A stretch of 64,000 nt of DNA from Sphingomonas sp. Leaf22 (GCF_001421715.1 NZ_LMKP01000023.1:134044-198043), one strand, 5' to 3'; shown: positions 26,784 to 38,227, counted from the first letter of the stretch. The notes: a model not told the origin generated them from the sequence alone. A program made the numbers and translations.

Positions 26784-26811
26784 CCCGCCGCCAGTCGGGA
26801 CTGGCGGCGGG
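26784..26811 (-). terminator. clpA terminator hairpin
   Basis: CCCGCCGCCAGTC (26784-26796) pairs with GACTGGCGGCGGG (26799-26811): 13 bp with a very tight apex, 10 bases beyond the clpA stop. On the transcribed strand CAAATCTTAC follows, so the U-tract is weak. Confidence 0.65.
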
Positions 26812-26820
26812 ACAACAGAG

Positions 26821-29139
26821 TTATGCTTCGGCTGGAGCCTTGGCCTTGCCGCCCTTGCGCGGCTTCTTGGGAGCGGCTGGCGTTATTTCGAATGCCAGCG
26901 CGTTGTCTTTGAGCGTCACGCCGACCTCGCCGCCATGGACCAGCTTGCCGAACAGCAGTTCCTCGGCCAGCGGCTGCTTGATCTTGTCCTGGATCAACCG
27001 GCCCATCGGACGTGCGCCGTACAGCTTGTCATAGCCCTTTTCGGTCAGCCACGTCTTGGCCGCTTCGTCGAGGCGGATATGGACGCTGCGATCGGCTAGC
27101 TGCAGTTCGAGCTGGAGGATGAACTTGTCCACCACCCGCGCGACGACTTCCGGCGGCAGGTAACCGAACGGCACGATCGCATCGAGCCGGTTGCGGAATT
27201 CCGGCGTGAACAGCTTGCGCACCGCCTCTTCCTGCACGTCCTCGCGATCGATCTGGCCGAAGCCGATCGATTCCTTGGCCATGTCCGACGCGCCCGCATT
27301 GGTCGTCATGATCAGGATGACGTTGCGGAAATCGACGGTCTTGCCGTGGTGGTCGGTCAGCTTGCCGTTGTCCATCACCTGCAACAGGATGTTGAACAGG
27401 TCGGGATGCGCCTTCTCGATCTCGTCGAGCAGCAGCACGCAATGCGGCTGTTGGTCGATCGCGTCGGTCAGCAGGCCGCCCTGATCGTAACCGACATAGC
27501 CCGGCGGGGCACCGATCAGCCGGCTGACCGAATGGCGCTCCATATATTCGGACATGTCGAACCGCTGGAGCGGAATGCCCATGATTTCCGACAATTGCCG
27601 CGCGACCTCGGTCTTGCCGACGCCGGTGGGGCCGGTGAACAGATAGTTGCCGATCGGCTTGTCGGGATCGCGCAGACCCGCGCGCGACAGCTTGATCGCC
27701 GAGGACAACGCCTTGATCGCATCGTCCTGTCCGAACACCACCCGTTTCAGGTCGAGTTCGAGATTGGCGAGCGCGCGCGTATCGTCGGTCGAAACCGTTT
27801 TCGGCGGGATACGCGCCATCGTCGCGATGACCGCCTCGATCTCCTTCGAGGTGATGGTCTTCTTGCGCTTGGGGGCCGGCACCAGCATCTGCATCGCGCC
27901 GACTTCGTCGATCACGTCGATCGCCTTGTCGGGCAGCTTGCGGTCGTTGATGTAGCGCGCCGAGAGTTCCACCGCCGACTTGATCGAATCGGGGGTGTAC
28001 TTGACCTTGTGATGCTCCTCGAACGCGGTGCGCAAGCCGGTCAGGATCTTGATCGTATCCTCGACCGTCGGTTCGTTCACGTCGATCTTCTGGAACCGGC
28101 GCAGCAGTGCGCGATCCTTTTCGAAGTGGTTCCGGAACTCCTTGTAGGTGGTCGAGCCGATACAGCGGATTTGCCCGCCCGACAGTGCGGGCTTCAGCAG
28201 GTTCGACGCGTCCATCGCCCCGCCGCTGGTGGCACCGGCGCCGATGACGGTATGGATTTCGTCGATGAACAGCACCGCGTGCGGCAGCTTTTCCAGCTCG
28301 GTCACGACCTGCTTCAGCCGTTCCTCGAAGTCGCCGCGATAGCGGGTACCGGCCAGCAACGCGCCCATGTCGAGCGAATAGATGACGGCGGGCAACAGTA
28401 CCTCTGGCACGTCGCCCTCGACGATCTTGCGCGCCAGCCCTTCCGCGATCGCGGTCTTGCCGACGCCGGGATCACCGACATACAGCGGGTTGTTTTTCGA
28501 CCGGCGGCACAGAATCTGCACCGTCCGATCGACCTCGGCCGACCGACCGATCAGCGGGTCGACCTTGCCGATCTTCGCCTTTTCGTTCAGGTCGACGCAG
28601 AACTGCTTGAGCGCGCTTTCGCCCTTGCCCTTGTCGGCCACCTTCGGCGTTTCCTTTTCCTCGGCACCCTTGGGGCTAGGAGTTTCGGTTGCGGTCGATC
28701 CGCCCTTGCCGACGCCGTGGCTGATGAAGCTGACCGCGTCGAGCCGGCTCATGTCCTGCTGCTGCAGGAAATAGACGGCGTAGGTTTCGCGCTCGCTGAA
28801 CATCGCGACCAGCACATTGGCGCCGGTCACTTCGTCGCGGCCCGACGACTGGACGTGCAGGATGGCGCGCTGGACGACGCGCTGGAAACTGCTGGTCGGC
28901 GACGGATCGGTCGCGGCGTCCAGTTTGAACGTGTCGAGTTCGGTGTCGAGATAATGCGCGACGGTGGTGCGCAGTTCGTCGAGTTCGACGCCGCAGCCGG
29001 TCATCACCTTCGCCGCGTCCGGATCGTCGGTCAGCGCGAAGAGCAGATGTTCGAGCGTCGCATATTCGTGCCGGCGCGAGGATGCGGCCTCGAGCGCCTT
29101 GTGCAGCGTGGATTCCAATGCGGATGCGAAGGATGGCAT
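26821..29139 (-). CDS. clpA: ATP-dependent Clp protease ATPase subunit ClpA
   Basis: 772 aa. N-terminal double Clp-N repeat ([30 protein letters not shown]), first AAA+ module with [15 protein letters not shown], second with [19 protein letters not shown], and an IGF tripeptide in ESIGFGQ of the kind that docks on ClpP. Unfolds substrates for ClpP. An acidic/lysine linker at about 143-170 ([14 protein letters not shown]) is somewhat longer than in E. coli. The adaptor gene clpS, often next to clpA, is not adjacent here. Confidence 0.96.
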   Translation of the reverse strand: MPSFASALESTLHKALEAASSRRHEYATLEHLLFALTDDPDAAKVMTGCGVELDELRTTVAHYLDTELDTFKLDAATDPSPTSSFQRVVQRAILHVQSSGRDEVTGANVLVAMFSERETYAVYFLQQQDMSRLDAVSFISHGVGKGGSTATETPSPKGAEEKETPKVADKGKGESALKQFCVDLNEKAKIGKVDPLIGRSAEVDRTVQILCRRSKNNPLYVGDPGVGKTAIAEGLARKIVEGDVPEVLLPAVIYSLDMGALLAGTRYRGDFEERLKQVVTELEKLPHAVLFIDEIHTVIGAGATSGGAMDASNLLKPALSGGQIRCIGSTTYKEFRNHFEKDRALLRRFQKIDVNEPTVEDTIKILTGLRTAFEEHHKVKYTPDSIKSAVELSARYINDRKLPDKAIDVIDEVGAMQMLVPAPKRKKTITSKEIEAVIATMARIPPKTVSTDDTRALANLELDLKRVVFGQDDAIKALSSAIKLSRAGLRDPDKPIGNYLFTGPTGVGKTEVARQLSEIMGIPLQRFDMSEYMERHSVSRLIGAPPGYVGYDQGGLLTDAIDQQPHCVLLLDEIEKAHPDLFNILLQVMDNGKLTDHHGKTVDFRNVILIMTTNAGASDMAKESIGFGQIDREDVQEEAVRKLFTPEFRNRLDAIVPFGYLPPEVVARVVDKFILQLELQLADRSVHIRLDEAAKTWLTEKGYDKLYGARPMGRLIQDKIKQPLAEELLFGKLVHGGEVGVTLKDNALAFEITPAAPKKPRKGGKAKAPAEA

Positions 29140-29251
29140 TCAATTCACTCCGGTCGGCCGGCGGGAACGCGCCGGCCCTGCGTCCCGGCGTCCCGGGTCT
29201 TCCACCATGTCGGTACGCCGCCGCCCGGCATCAAGCGGGGGGCGGAACATC

Positions 29252-29449
29252 TCATGACCGGAAAAGCGCGTCGGCGCTGGACCGGTGGCTGCGCGCGGCG
29301 TCGATTCGCGCACGGCATCGCACGATCTCGCCTTCCAGCGCGTCGATTCGCGCGGTCAGTTCGTCTTGAGACAATGGATCGAGGTCCTCGCGCAACAGCA
29401 TGGCGAGCAGGTTGCCACGAACATGGTTAACATTTTCGTCGGGTTCCAT
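29252..29449 (-). CDS. DUF1192 family small protein
   Basis: 65 aa if it starts at ATG 29449 (MEPDENVNH); a shorter start at 29401 is possible, and neither has a clear SD. The core LSQDELTARIDALEGEIVRCRARIDAARSHRSSADALFR matches DUF1192, short helical proteins widespread in Alphaproteobacteria with unknown function and a probable coiled coil. Lies upstream of clpA on the same strand, 112 bases away. Confidence 0.8.
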   Translation of the reverse strand: MEPDENVNHVRGNLLAMLLREDLDPLSQDELTARIDALEGEIVRCRARIDAARSHRSSADALFRS

Positions 29450-29513
29450 TGCAAGCAGCGTTGACCCTGTGGCCGACGATGTCAATAACGCGCCGGTGCA
29501 GGGGGAAGACTAT

Positions 29514-30521
29514 ATGGACGTGCCAGCGGCGATGCGTGCGATCGATCCGGCCGAACCGGGTGGCCCGGAAGTGCTGACGATCGTCGAACGCCCGACGCCG
29601 CAACCGGCGCAGGGGGAGGTGCTGATCCGCATCGCCGCCGCCGGGGTCAACCGGCCCGACGTCCTGCAACGCACCGGCGGCTATCCGCCACCGCCCGGCG
29701 CATCGTCGATCCCCGGTCTCGAAATATCGGGCGAGGTCGTGGCACTGGGTGAGGGCGTCGATCTGCATTGGCTGGGGCAATCGGTCTGCGCGTTGCTGGC
29801 GGGCGGGGGCTATGCCGAATATGCCGCGGTCCCGGCCGGCCAGTGCCTGCCCGTGCCCGAAGCGCTGTCGATGGTTGAGGCGGCGGCGCTGCCCGAAACG
29901 CTGTTCACCGTGTGGACCAACCTGTTCGAACGTGGGTATGCGGCGGACGGGGACACGGTGCTGGTCCATGGCGGCACCAGCGGTATCGGCACGATGGCGA
30001 TCCTGCTCGGTCGCGTCTTCGGTCTGGAGGTCATCGTCACCGTCGGCAACGATGCGAAAGCGCGCGCGGCGCTCGACCTTGGGGCAGCGCACGCGATCAA
30101 CTACCGTACCGAGGATTTCGTCGAACGTGTAGCCGACATCACCGGCGGCAAGGGCGTCAGCGTCGTGCTCGACATGGTCGGTGGCGACTATGTCCCGCGC
30201 AATATCAAATGCCTCGCCGAGGATGGCCGCCACGTCTCGATCGCGGTGCAGGGCGGGGCGAGCGCCACCGTTCCGCTCTGGGATATCATGCGCCGCCGCC
30301 TGACCCTGACCGGGTCGACGCTGCGTGCCCGTGATGCGGCGTTCAAGGAAATGGTCGCCGATGAACTGTCGCGGACCGTGTGGCCGCATGTCGAGGCAGG
30401 GCGGCTGCGTCCGGTGATCGACAAGACCTTTCCCCTTGATCGGGCGGACGAGGCGCATCGACGCATGGAGGCGGGCGATCATGTCGGCAAAATCGTGCTG
30501 ACGGTTGCGTCCACAGCCTGA
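29514..30521 (+). CDS. NAD(P)H quinone oxidoreductase, PIG3/Qor type
   Basis: 335 aa zinc-independent MDR-superfamily enzyme. GROES-like N-terminus (AAAGVNRPDVLQRTGGYPPPPGASSIPGLEISGEV) and a Rossmann NADPH-binding segment (VLVHGGTSGIGTMAILLGRVFG). The PIG3-like subfamily reduces quinones by one- or two-electron transfer and is linked to redox stress; the physiological substrate is unknown here. ATG 29514 is preceded by GGGGGAAG at a good distance. Divergent from the DUF1192 gene. Confidence 0.9.
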   Translation: MDVPAAMRAIDPAEPGGPEVLTIVERPTPQPAQGEVLIRIAAAGVNRPDVLQRTGGYPPPPGASSIPGLEISGEVVALGEGVDLHWLGQSVCALLAGGGYAEYAAVPAGQCLPVPEALSMVEAAALPETLFTVWTNLFERGYAADGDTVLVHGGTSGIGTMAILLGRVFGLEVIVTVGNDAKARAALDLGAAHAINYRTEDFVERVADITGGKGVSVVLDMVGGDYVPRNIKCLAEDGRHVSIAVQGGASATVPLWDIMRRRLTLTGSTLRARDAAFKEMVADELSRTVWPHVEAGRLRPVIDKTFPLDRADEAHRRMEAGDHVGKIVLTVASTA

Positions 30522-30550
30522 AACGCGCTGCAAACCGCCAAAACCCGCGA

Positions 30551-30626
30551 CCGCTTGCCCTTTTCGGCAAGCGGTACTAAGTCCGTTCCCAACGTGGCCG
30601 CCCGGTTTGGGCGGCCCTTTCTATTT
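30551..30626 (+). promoter_or_regulatory. Structured leader with two hairpins upstream of trcR
   Basis: First hairpin CCGCTTGCC (30551-30559), loop CTTTTC, GGCAAGCGG (30566-30574), a perfect 9-bp stem. Second hairpin GGCCGCCC (30596-30603), loop GGTTT, GGGCGGCC (30609-30616), then CTTTCTATTT, which looks like an intrinsic terminator only 22 bases before the trcR start. It may be the end of the preceding gene's transcript, an attenuator, or a small RNA ending here. The trcR SD (GGAG, 30628-30631) lies just past the second hairpin. Confidence 0.6.
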
Positions 30627-30638
30627 CGGAGACCCGTC

Positions 30639-31316
30639 GTGGCCCAGCCGCTGATGCCGCACGCGACCGCTTCCTGGCTGGTCGACAACACCGCCTTGTC
30701 CTTTCCGCAGATCGCCGATTTTTGCGGCCTTCACGTTCTTGAAGTGCAGGCGATTGCCGACGATACCGCCGCGACCAAGCTGACCGGTCGCGATCCCGTC
30801 CGCGCGCACGAACTGACGATGGACGAAATCGAGAAGGGGCAGAAGAACCCCGATTACCGCCTGGTAATGATGAAGGGACCCGATCAGGTCCGCCGGACCA
30901 AGGGCCCGCGCTATACCCCGGTGAGCAAGCGGCAGGACAAGCCGGACGGCATCGCGTGGATCATCCGCAACCATCCGGAAATCAGCGACGGCGCGATCGG
31001 CAAGCTGATCGGCACCACCCGCACCACGATCGCCGCAATCCGCGACCGCACCCATTGGAACATCGGCAACATCACGCCGAAGGACCCGGTCACGCTGGGC
31101 CTGTGTTCGCAGCGCGAACTCGACGCGCTGGTCGGCAAGGCCGCGAAGGCTGCCGGGATCGAAGCCCCCGCCGACACCCGTCTGGAGGGCGATCGCGAGG
31201 CGCTGATCGAGCAGCTCCGCAACGAACGTACGCAGGCCGCCCGCGACGCCGAACTGGCCGAACGCGGCGAACTGCCCGAAACGTCGGGCTCCTTCTTCGA
31301 TCCGTTCAAACGCTGA
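30639..31316 (+). CDS. trcR: Cell cycle transcriptional regulator TrcR (DUF1013)
   Basis: 225 aa from GTG 30639 (GGAG 7 bases upstream); ATG 30654 is the alternative. Matches DUF1013: MPHATASWLVDNTALSFPQIADFCGLH...LEVQAIADD, KGPRYTPVSKRQDKPDGIAWIIRNHPEISDGAI, and a helix-turn-helix segment LIGTTRTTIAAIRDRTHWN. In Caulobacter this family associates with the housekeeping RNA polymerase and co-regulates cell-cycle promoters. The C-terminal 30 residues are acidic and end SFFDPFKR. Confidence 0.9.
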   Translation: MAQPLMPHATASWLVDNTALSFPQIADFCGLHVLEVQAIADDTAATKLTGRDPVRAHELTMDEIEKGQKNPDYRLVMMKGPDQVRRTKGPRYTPVSKRQDKPDGIAWIIRNHPEISDGAIGKLIGTTRTTIAAIRDRTHWNIGNITPKDPVTLGLCSQRELDALVGKAAKAAGIEAPADTRLEGDREALIEQLRNERTQAARDAELAERGELPETSGSFFDPFKR

Positions 31317-31342
31317 ACCGCTAAAGCGCGTCCGCGCCTATG

Positions 31343-31377
31343 ATGGCCCGGTCGCTCTTATCGAGCGGCCGGGCCAT
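31343..31377 (+). terminator. Terminator of trcR
   Basis: A 15-bp stem (ATGGCCCGGTCGCTC, loop TTATC, GAGCGGCCGGGCCAT) with a single G-T wobble, ending in TTTG. Confidence 0.75.
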
Positions 31378-31384
31378 TTGCGTA

Positions 31385-31400
31385 AACCGACCAGTCGGTT
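31385..31400 (+). promoter_or_regulatory. TetR-type operator before the dienelactone hydrolase gene
   Basis: AACCGAC CA GTCGGTT is a perfect 7-2-7 inverted repeat of the ACCGACYRGTCGGT type bound by many TetR-family repressors, 34 bases before the ATG. No tetR-like gene is in the window, so the regulator would act in trans. Confidence 0.6.
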
Positions 31401-31433
31401 AGGTTGCCCACGTCCCCAGGGGAGTGAGCAGCC

Positions 31434-32312
31434 ATGTCCGACCTTCGTGCCCGCGCGATCGCGCTTTACGACGCCTTCACCCACGAACATCGCGACCGGC
31501 GTGCCTTCATGGCCGAGATGGTGGCACTGGCGGGGTCTGTCGCCGCTGCCGAAACGCTGATCGCGGGCATCGCCGCGTCGCCCGCCGCCGCGCAACAGAT
31601 CGCGGCGACCGATAGCCGGCTCGATACCGCCAAACGCAGCGGCACCGAGGCGGGCCAACCGACCACCGCTTATTTCGCCGCGCCAAAGAGTATGAAGCAG
31701 CCGCTGCCGATCGTGCTGGTCATCCATGAGAATCGCGGGCTGAACGCGCATATCGAGGATGTCGCCCGTCGCGTCGCACTGGCGGGCTTCCGTGCGATTG
31801 CGCCCGATTTTCTGGCACCACAGGGGGGCACCCCCGCCGATGAGGATCGCGCCCGCACCCTGATCGGGACGATCGATTACGACCTTGCGCTGGCGCAGGC
31901 CAAATCCTTCCTCGCAAAGGCGCGCGGCCAGCACAGTGGTGCGCATACCGGTGCGGTTGGTTTTTGTTGGGGCGGGGCGTTCGTCAACCGGCTGGCGGTG
32001 GCCGATCCGGCGCTGACCGCCGGGGTCAGTTACTATGGCCCGGCGCCCGATCCGGTCGAGGCGACGAAGGTCCGCACGGCGCTGATGCTGCAACTCGCCG
32101 AAAAGGATGCGCGGGTGAATGCGACCGCGCTTCCATGGGGAGAGGCGCTGCGCAAGGCGGGCAGGAACGCGACGACCCATGTCTATCCGGGCGTCGATCA
32201 TGCGTTCAACAACGACACCTCGGCGATGCGCTACGACGCGGCGGCGGCGAAGCTGGCATGGGAGCGGACCACGGCGTTCCTGCATCAAGAACTTGACGCG
32301 AAACGCGGATAG
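31434..32312 (+). CDS. Dienelactone hydrolase family protein with Tat-like N-terminus
   Basis: 292 aa. Alpha/beta hydrolase with the Cys nucleophile in VGFCWGG (Cys178), and the probable Asp (EKDARVNA) and His (PGVDHAFNND) of the triad. Residues 1-50 include RDRRAFMAEMVALAGSVAAAE, resembling the twin-arginine leader of YghX-like relatives and ending near AAAQQ, so export is possible. Substrate unknown. Probably forms a transcription unit with the GST gene 41 bases downstream, under the TetR-type operator, suggesting a response to an electrophilic or aromatic compound. Confidence 0.86.
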   Translation: MSDLRARAIALYDAFTHEHRDRRAFMAEMVALAGSVAAAETLIAGIAASPAAAQQIAATDSRLDTAKRSGTEAGQPTTAYFAAPKSMKQPLPIVLVIHENRGLNAHIEDVARRVALAGFRAIAPDFLAPQGGTPADEDRARTLIGTIDYDLALAQAKSFLAKARGQHSGAHTGAVGFCWGGAFVNRLAVADPALTAGVSYYGPAPDPVEATKVRTALMLQLAEKDARVNATALPWGEALRKAGRNATTHVYPGVDHAFNNDTSAMRYDAAAAKLAWERTTAFLHQELDAKRG

Positions 32313-32353
32313 GTTCCATCTTTGTTCCAAGTGAATCGCAGGGGGAATGCAGC

Positions 32354-32977
32354 ATGACCGGACTGACGCTTTACACCAACCCGATGTCGCGTGGCCGGAT
32401 CGCCCGCTGGATGCTGGAGGAGGTCGGTGCCGAGTATGACGTCGAGATGCTCGGCTATGGCGGTTCGATGAAGGCCGACGCCTATCTCGCGCTGAACCCG
32501 ATGGGGAAGGTGCCGGCGATCGTCCATGACGGTCGCGTCGTCACCGAATGTGCGGCGATCTGCGCCTATCTCGCCGACGCCTTTCCCGCCGCCGGCCTCG
32601 CACCGACGGCGGAGGAACGCGCCGATTATTATCGCTGGATGTTCTTTGCCGCCGGGCCGCTGGAACAGGCGATCACCAACCGGTCGCTGGGGGTGACGCC
32701 GAGCGAGGATCAGCAGCGCATAGTCGGCTATGGCGATTACGACCGGGTCGTCGCGGTGCTGGAGCAGGCGGTGTCGGCGCACGACTATATCGCCGGCGAC
32801 CGCTTCACCGCCGCCGATGTCTATGTCGGGTCGCACGTGATGTGGGGAACGCAGTTCGGGACGCTGCCGAAGCTGGACCCTTTCATGGCCTATATCGGGC
32901 GGCTTGCGGCTCGCCCGGCGCATGTCCGGGCCAGCGAACTGGACGATGCGGCCGTGGCCGAGATGCAGGCGGCGTAA
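32354..32977 (+). CDS. Glutathione S-transferase family protein
   Basis: 207 aa. Thioredoxin-like N-terminal half (LTLYTNPMSRGRIARWMLEEVGAEYDV, then NPMGKVPAIVHDGRVVTECAAICAYLAD, the glutathione-binding cis-Pro and Glu/Ser region) and an all-helical C-terminal half (FTAADVYVGSHVMWG). The active residue near position 11 is probably Ser or Asn. Likely detoxifies electrophiles; pairing with the dienelactone hydrolase supports that. Confidence 0.9.
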   Translation: MTGLTLYTNPMSRGRIARWMLEEVGAEYDVEMLGYGGSMKADAYLALNPMGKVPAIVHDGRVVTECAAICAYLADAFPAAGLAPTAEERADYYRWMFFAAGPLEQAITNRSLGVTPSEDQQRIVGYGDYDRVVAVLEQAVSAHDYIAGDRFTAADVYVGSHVMWGTQFGTLPKLDPFMAYIGRLAARPAHVRASELDDAAVAEMQAA

Positions 32978-32999
32978 CAGGTGACGGGGCAGGTGCGAT

Positions 33000-33647
33000 C
33001 TATCGCGGCACGTCGATCAGCCAGACCTTCGGCCCGCCGGTCGGCTTCGGCGTCCCGTCCAGCCGGCGGGCGCGCAGGATGCGGACCGGGTCGAGGATCA
33101 TCTGCCCCTTCATCGCATCCGATCCGCCGCCGGTCGGCTTGGCAAGGATGCGCTTGACCGTCGCCATGCCGCCGACCACCCGCCCGAAGGCGGCATAGCC
33201 GGGGAAGTCGCCTTTCGCGTCCATGCTCGGCATCGCGCCGACCAGCAGCACGAAATTGCCGCCCGCCGAATTGGGTTCGGGCCGCCGCGCCATCGAGATC
33301 GCGCCGTCGACATGCTTGACGCCGGTCCGGTCGGTCCGTTCGTGGGGGAAGGGGGGCAGGATGCGTCGCGCATCGGTGCGGATGCCGCCCTGCACGAAAC
33401 CCAGCGACGGATCGGCCTTGCGCCGCGCCGACCGGTAGAAGATCGTGCCGTCGAACCGGCCGTCATCGACATAGGCGAGGAAATTTTTCGACGTCGCGGG
33501 TGCCCGCCTGACGTCGAGCGCGACGATGATCGGCCCCGCCGAGGTGTCGAACCGGACCCGGACATAACCGGGTGTCGCACGGGTGGCGGACTGGGCGGAC
33601 GCGGGCACGGCGAAGGCCAGCAGGATCAGGGCAAGCAGGATACGCAT
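33000..33647 (-). CDS. Exported cyclophilin-type peptidyl-prolyl isomerase
   Basis: 215 aa with signal peptide (ILLALILLAFAVPASA), so periplasmic. Cyclophilin features are VRFDTSAGPIIVALDVRRAPATSKNFLAYVD, FDGTIFYRSA, GFVQGGIRTD, GAISMARRPEPNSAGGNFVLLVG and YAAFGRVVGGM. Assists folding of exported proteins. Convergent with the GST gene. Confidence 0.92.
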   Translation of the reverse strand: MRILLALILLAFAVPASAQSATRATPGYVRVRFDTSAGPIIVALDVRRAPATSKNFLAYVDDGRFDGTIFYRSARRKADPSLGFVQGGIRTDARRILPPFPHERTDRTGVKHVDGAISMARRPEPNSAGGNFVLLVGAMPSMDAKGDFPGYAAFGRVVGGMATVKRILAKPTGGGSDAMKGQMILDPVRILRARRLDGTPKPTGGPKVWLIDVPR

Positions 33648-33687
33648 CGCCGCTACCTACCGTCCCGAACCGTCCGGTGAAAGCATG

Positions 33688-34146
33688 TCAGCCTGCTTGG
33701 GTCGCGGCATAATCCGCCAGCAAGGGGCCGAACGCCTCGGCCGGCGGAAACTGCGGATAGCGATGGCGGGCGGGCGTCATTGCCCATGGCAAGGCTTCAT
33801 CGGTCCATGTCTCGATGAACGGGGCGAATGGTTCGGGGGTGTCGAGTGCACCGACCCGGACATTGGCAAAGCCCGGGTCGGGTTCGATCCGCGTGAACAG
33901 CCAGCTTTTGCAATGGTCGCAGTGGTGATGTCGGACCTGTTCGCCGTGCAGACCGCCGATGACCGGTTCGCCCTGCGTGACGATCAGCGCCGCGCTCGGC
34001 ACCGCGACGTTCAGCGAGAAGGCACTCCCGCTCATCTGTTGGCACCCGCGACAATGGCAGGCCATGGTCATCATGGGTGTCGCGTCGATGCGGAACCGAA
34101 TCCGTCCGCAACGGCAACCGCCTTCTATAGGGAGTAGAAAGGGCAT
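33688..34146 (-). CDS. GFA-family (CENP-V/Gfa) zinc protein
   Basis: 152 aa from ATG 34146 with GGAG a few bases upstream. Zinc-binding Cys pattern typical of the glutathione-dependent formaldehyde-activating family: GGCRCGRIRF, ACHCRGCQQMSGSAF and HCDHCKSWLF. Most such proteins have no tested substrate; some bind or transform small thiol adducts. The gene ends 40 bases upstream of the cyclophilin gene on the same strand. Confidence 0.9.
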   Translation of the reverse strand: MPFLLPIEGGCRCGRIRFRIDATPMMTMACHCRGCQQMSGSAFSLNVAVPSAALIVTQGEPVIGGLHGEQVRHHHCDHCKSWLFTRIEPDPGFANVRVGALDTPEPFAPFIETWTDEALPWAMTPARHRYPQFPPAEAFGPLLADYAATQAG

Positions 34147-34337
34147 GGTTCGCTCCGGGCTTGATCGCTGCGTCGGCTCTACGTGACCGGTTCGCCCAGG
34201 TAAATCGGGACGCTGGCAGTGCCGTGACCGGCCGCTGCGGTGGTGGCGCTGGTTTTGGCGGTCGGCGCGGTGGCGGACGCTTGCGGAACGGGCAGGGGGC
34301 TTTGACGTTGACCGGGAAATCCTGCTGGGAGAATGCC

Positions 34338-34610
34338 ATGATCCGCTTCGCCGCCGCCGCCACACTGCCTGTCCTCGCGCTGCTCGGCGCCTGCGGGGGG
34401 CAGGAGATCACGACGACCAACGACAGCAACGTCGTGCTGAACGATGCCTATGCCAATGCCGCCTTCCGCAACGACGGCGAGGTCGGCAACGAGATGATCG
34501 CGATCAACCCGATGGAGACCGAAGCCAATTCGGTGACGACCGCGGGCGACGCGATGATGGGCAACACCCCCGACGCGATGAACGCGACGATGGGCAACAG
34601 CGCCAACTGA
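34338..34610 (+). CDS. Small Asn/Met-rich lipoprotein of unknown function
   Basis: 90 aa. Lipoprotein signal peptide with Cys at about residue 19 in LLGACGGQ. The mature part is short, lacks any known domain and is dominated by Asn, Ala, Thr and Met (NVVLNDAYANAAF, TMGNSAN). GGGAGAA precedes the ATG. A second protein of the same build, also Asn-rich and of almost equal length, is encoded at 60488-60751 on the other strand. Confidence 0.75.
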   Translation: MIRFAAAATLPVLALLGACGGQEITTTNDSNVVLNDAYANAAFRNDGEVGNEMIAINPMETEANSVTTAGDAMMGNTPDAMNATMGNSAN

Positions 34611-34695
34611 TCGCGTCCGATAGCCGGGCCTGTGGCGGGCGGCGGGGCAGGGGCCTCGCCGCCCGTTCGCGCCTGCGGCGGTCCGCCGCGTGCCA

Positions 34696-34724
34696 TTGAC
34701 CGATCGGAGTGCCGCCTGTATAGG
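34696..34724 (+). promoter_or_regulatory. Sigma70-type promoter of the str operon
   Basis: TTGACC (34696-34701), 17 bases, TATAGG (34719-34724), about 170 bases before rpsL and the only well-spaced pair in the 285-base gap. The rest of this gap (leader 34730-34895) shows no gene. Confidence 0.7.
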
Positions 34725-34895
34725 CCGCGCGTCCCGCTGGGTCGGCGTCGTAACCGTCGCTGGCCTGCATGTGGGTTCAAAGAGCTGAACATTGCTGGAG
34801 ACATCGGCCTCGTGGCGATTCGCACACGTGGCCTTTGCGCATTTCTGACAGGAACGGCTCCGGCAAAGTAACCGCAAGATAAGGTGAAGGGCTTC

Positions 34896-35267
34896 ATGCC
34901 GACGATCAACCAGCTGGTCCGCAAGGGCCGCGAACCGCAGAAGGCCAAGTCGAAGGTCCCTGCGATGGACCAGAACCCGCAGAAGCGCGGTGTCTGCACT
35001 CGCGTTTATACGACGACCCCGAAGAAGCCGAACTCGGCTCTGCGCAAGGTGGCCAAGGTTCGCCTGACCAACCAGCGCGAAGTCATCAGCTACATTCCGG
35101 GTGAAGGCCACAACCTCCAGGAGCACTCGGTCGTGCTCATCCGCGGCGGTCGTGTGCGCGATCTTCCCGGCGTTCGCTACCACGTCCTGCGCGGCGTGCT
35201 CGATACGCAGGGTGTCAAGGATCGCCGCCAGTCGCGTTCGAAGTACGGCGCCAAGCGTCCGAAGTGA
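34896..35267 (+). CDS. rpsL: 30S ribosomal protein S12
   Basis: 123 aa, canonical length from ATG 34896 ([13 protein letters not shown]); an upstream in-frame codon is ignored. Decoding-centre protein. The streptomycin-sensitive Lys regions are wild type in form ([21 protein letters not shown]; [11 protein letters not shown]). First gene of the str operon. Confidence 0.98.
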   Translation: MPTINQLVRKGREPQKAKSKVPAMDQNPQKRGVCTRVYTTTPKKPNSALRKVAKVRLTNQREVISYIPGEGHNLQEHSVVLIRGGRVRDLPGVRYHVLRGVLDTQGVKDRRQSRSKYGAKRPK

Positions 35268-35274
35268 TCCCGCG

Positions 35275-35295
35275 CCGCGCTGATCGCCAGCGCGG
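35275..35295 (+). other. Hairpin between rpsL and rpsG
   Basis: CCGCGCTG (35275-35282), loop ATCGC, CAGCGCGG (35288-35295), perfect 8-bp stem without T-run. May stabilise or pause the str transcript. Confidence 0.5.
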
Positions 35296-35366
35296 CCAGA
35301 GGTCCATCTACCCCCAGTAAGCCCCCGACGGGTTCGGGAACCGGCTGAAGATTGAAGGAATATCTG

Positions 35367-35837
35367 ATGGCTCGTCGTCGTCGTCCCGAAAAGCGGGAAA
35401 TCCTGCCTGATCCCGTATACGGGGATGAGGTTCTGACCAAGTTCATGAATTCGGTGATGCTGGACGGCAAGAAGTCCGTCGCCGAAGGCATCGTCTATTC
35501 AGCATTCGAAACCGTCGAGAGCCGCGCGAAGCGCGATCCGCTGGGCGTGTTCCACGATGCGCTCAACAACGTGAAGCCGAACATCGAAGTGCGTTCGCGC
35601 CGCGTCGGTGGTGCGACCTATCAGGTCCCGGTCGAAGTCCGCTTCGAACGTGCCCAGGCACTGGCGATCCGCTGGCTGATCACCTCGGCCCGCAACCGCA
35701 GCGAGAACACCATGTCGGCACGCCTGTCGGGCGAGCTGATGGACGCTGCCAACAACCGCGGCAACGCGGTGAAGAAGCGCGAAGACACGCACCGCATGGC
35801 GGAAGCGAACCGCGCCTTCTCGCACTACCGCTGGTAA
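35367..35837 (+). CDS. rpsG: 30S ribosomal protein S7
   Basis: 156 aa, canonical from ATG 35367 ([21 protein letters not shown]); GAAGGAA lies just upstream. Nucleates assembly of the small-subunit head and, in E. coli, represses the str mRNA. C-terminus ends [21 protein letters not shown] as expected. Confidence 0.98.
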   Translation: MARRRRPEKREILPDPVYGDEVLTKFMNSVMLDGKKSVAEGIVYSAFETVESRAKRDPLGVFHDALNNVKPNIEVRSRRVGGATYQVPVEVRFERAQALAIRWLITSARNRSENTMSARLSGELMDAANNRGNAVKKREDTHRMAEANRAFSHYRW

Positions 35838-35880
35838 GTCTCGGCGGTGGCTTTTCACCGCTGATGCAACCGACTATATC

Positions 35881-35912
35881 GTGGGGAGCGGGCGACATGC
35901 CTCGCTCCCCAC
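35881..35912 (+). other. Hairpin between rpsG and fusA
   Basis: GTGGGGAGCG (35881-35890) pairs perfectly with CGCTCCCCAC (35903-35912). No T-run, so possibly an mRNA structure that tunes fusA expression rather than a stop. Confidence 0.5.
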
Positions 35913-35932
35913 ATTGCTAAGGAAGCACGATC

Positions 35933-38026
<2,094 letters not shown>

Positions 38027-38102
38027 AGCGCACGCAGCTAAAGCGATTTAGCTGCGAGACGCTGAAGGCCGGCCGGCGGGGCGGCTAGTCCGCTCCGACC
38101 GA

Positions 38103-38127
38103 CGACCGGGGATTTACTCCCCGGTCG
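38103..38127 (+). other. Hairpin in the fusA-tuf gap
   Basis: CGACCGGGGA (38103-38112), loop TTTAC, TCCCCGGTCG (38118-38127), a perfect 10-bp stem in the 201-base gap. Not followed by Ts. May be an attenuator or processing site between fusA and the more abundant tuf. Confidence 0.55.
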
Positions 38128-38227
38128 GCCCTCCGCAACCGAGGGCTGGCATTACGAAACAACACCCGCTAAAGGGCCGCGTTCGCGTGGCCCCGGCGGC
38201 ACCGAATTCGAATCAGAAGGTAGGAAA

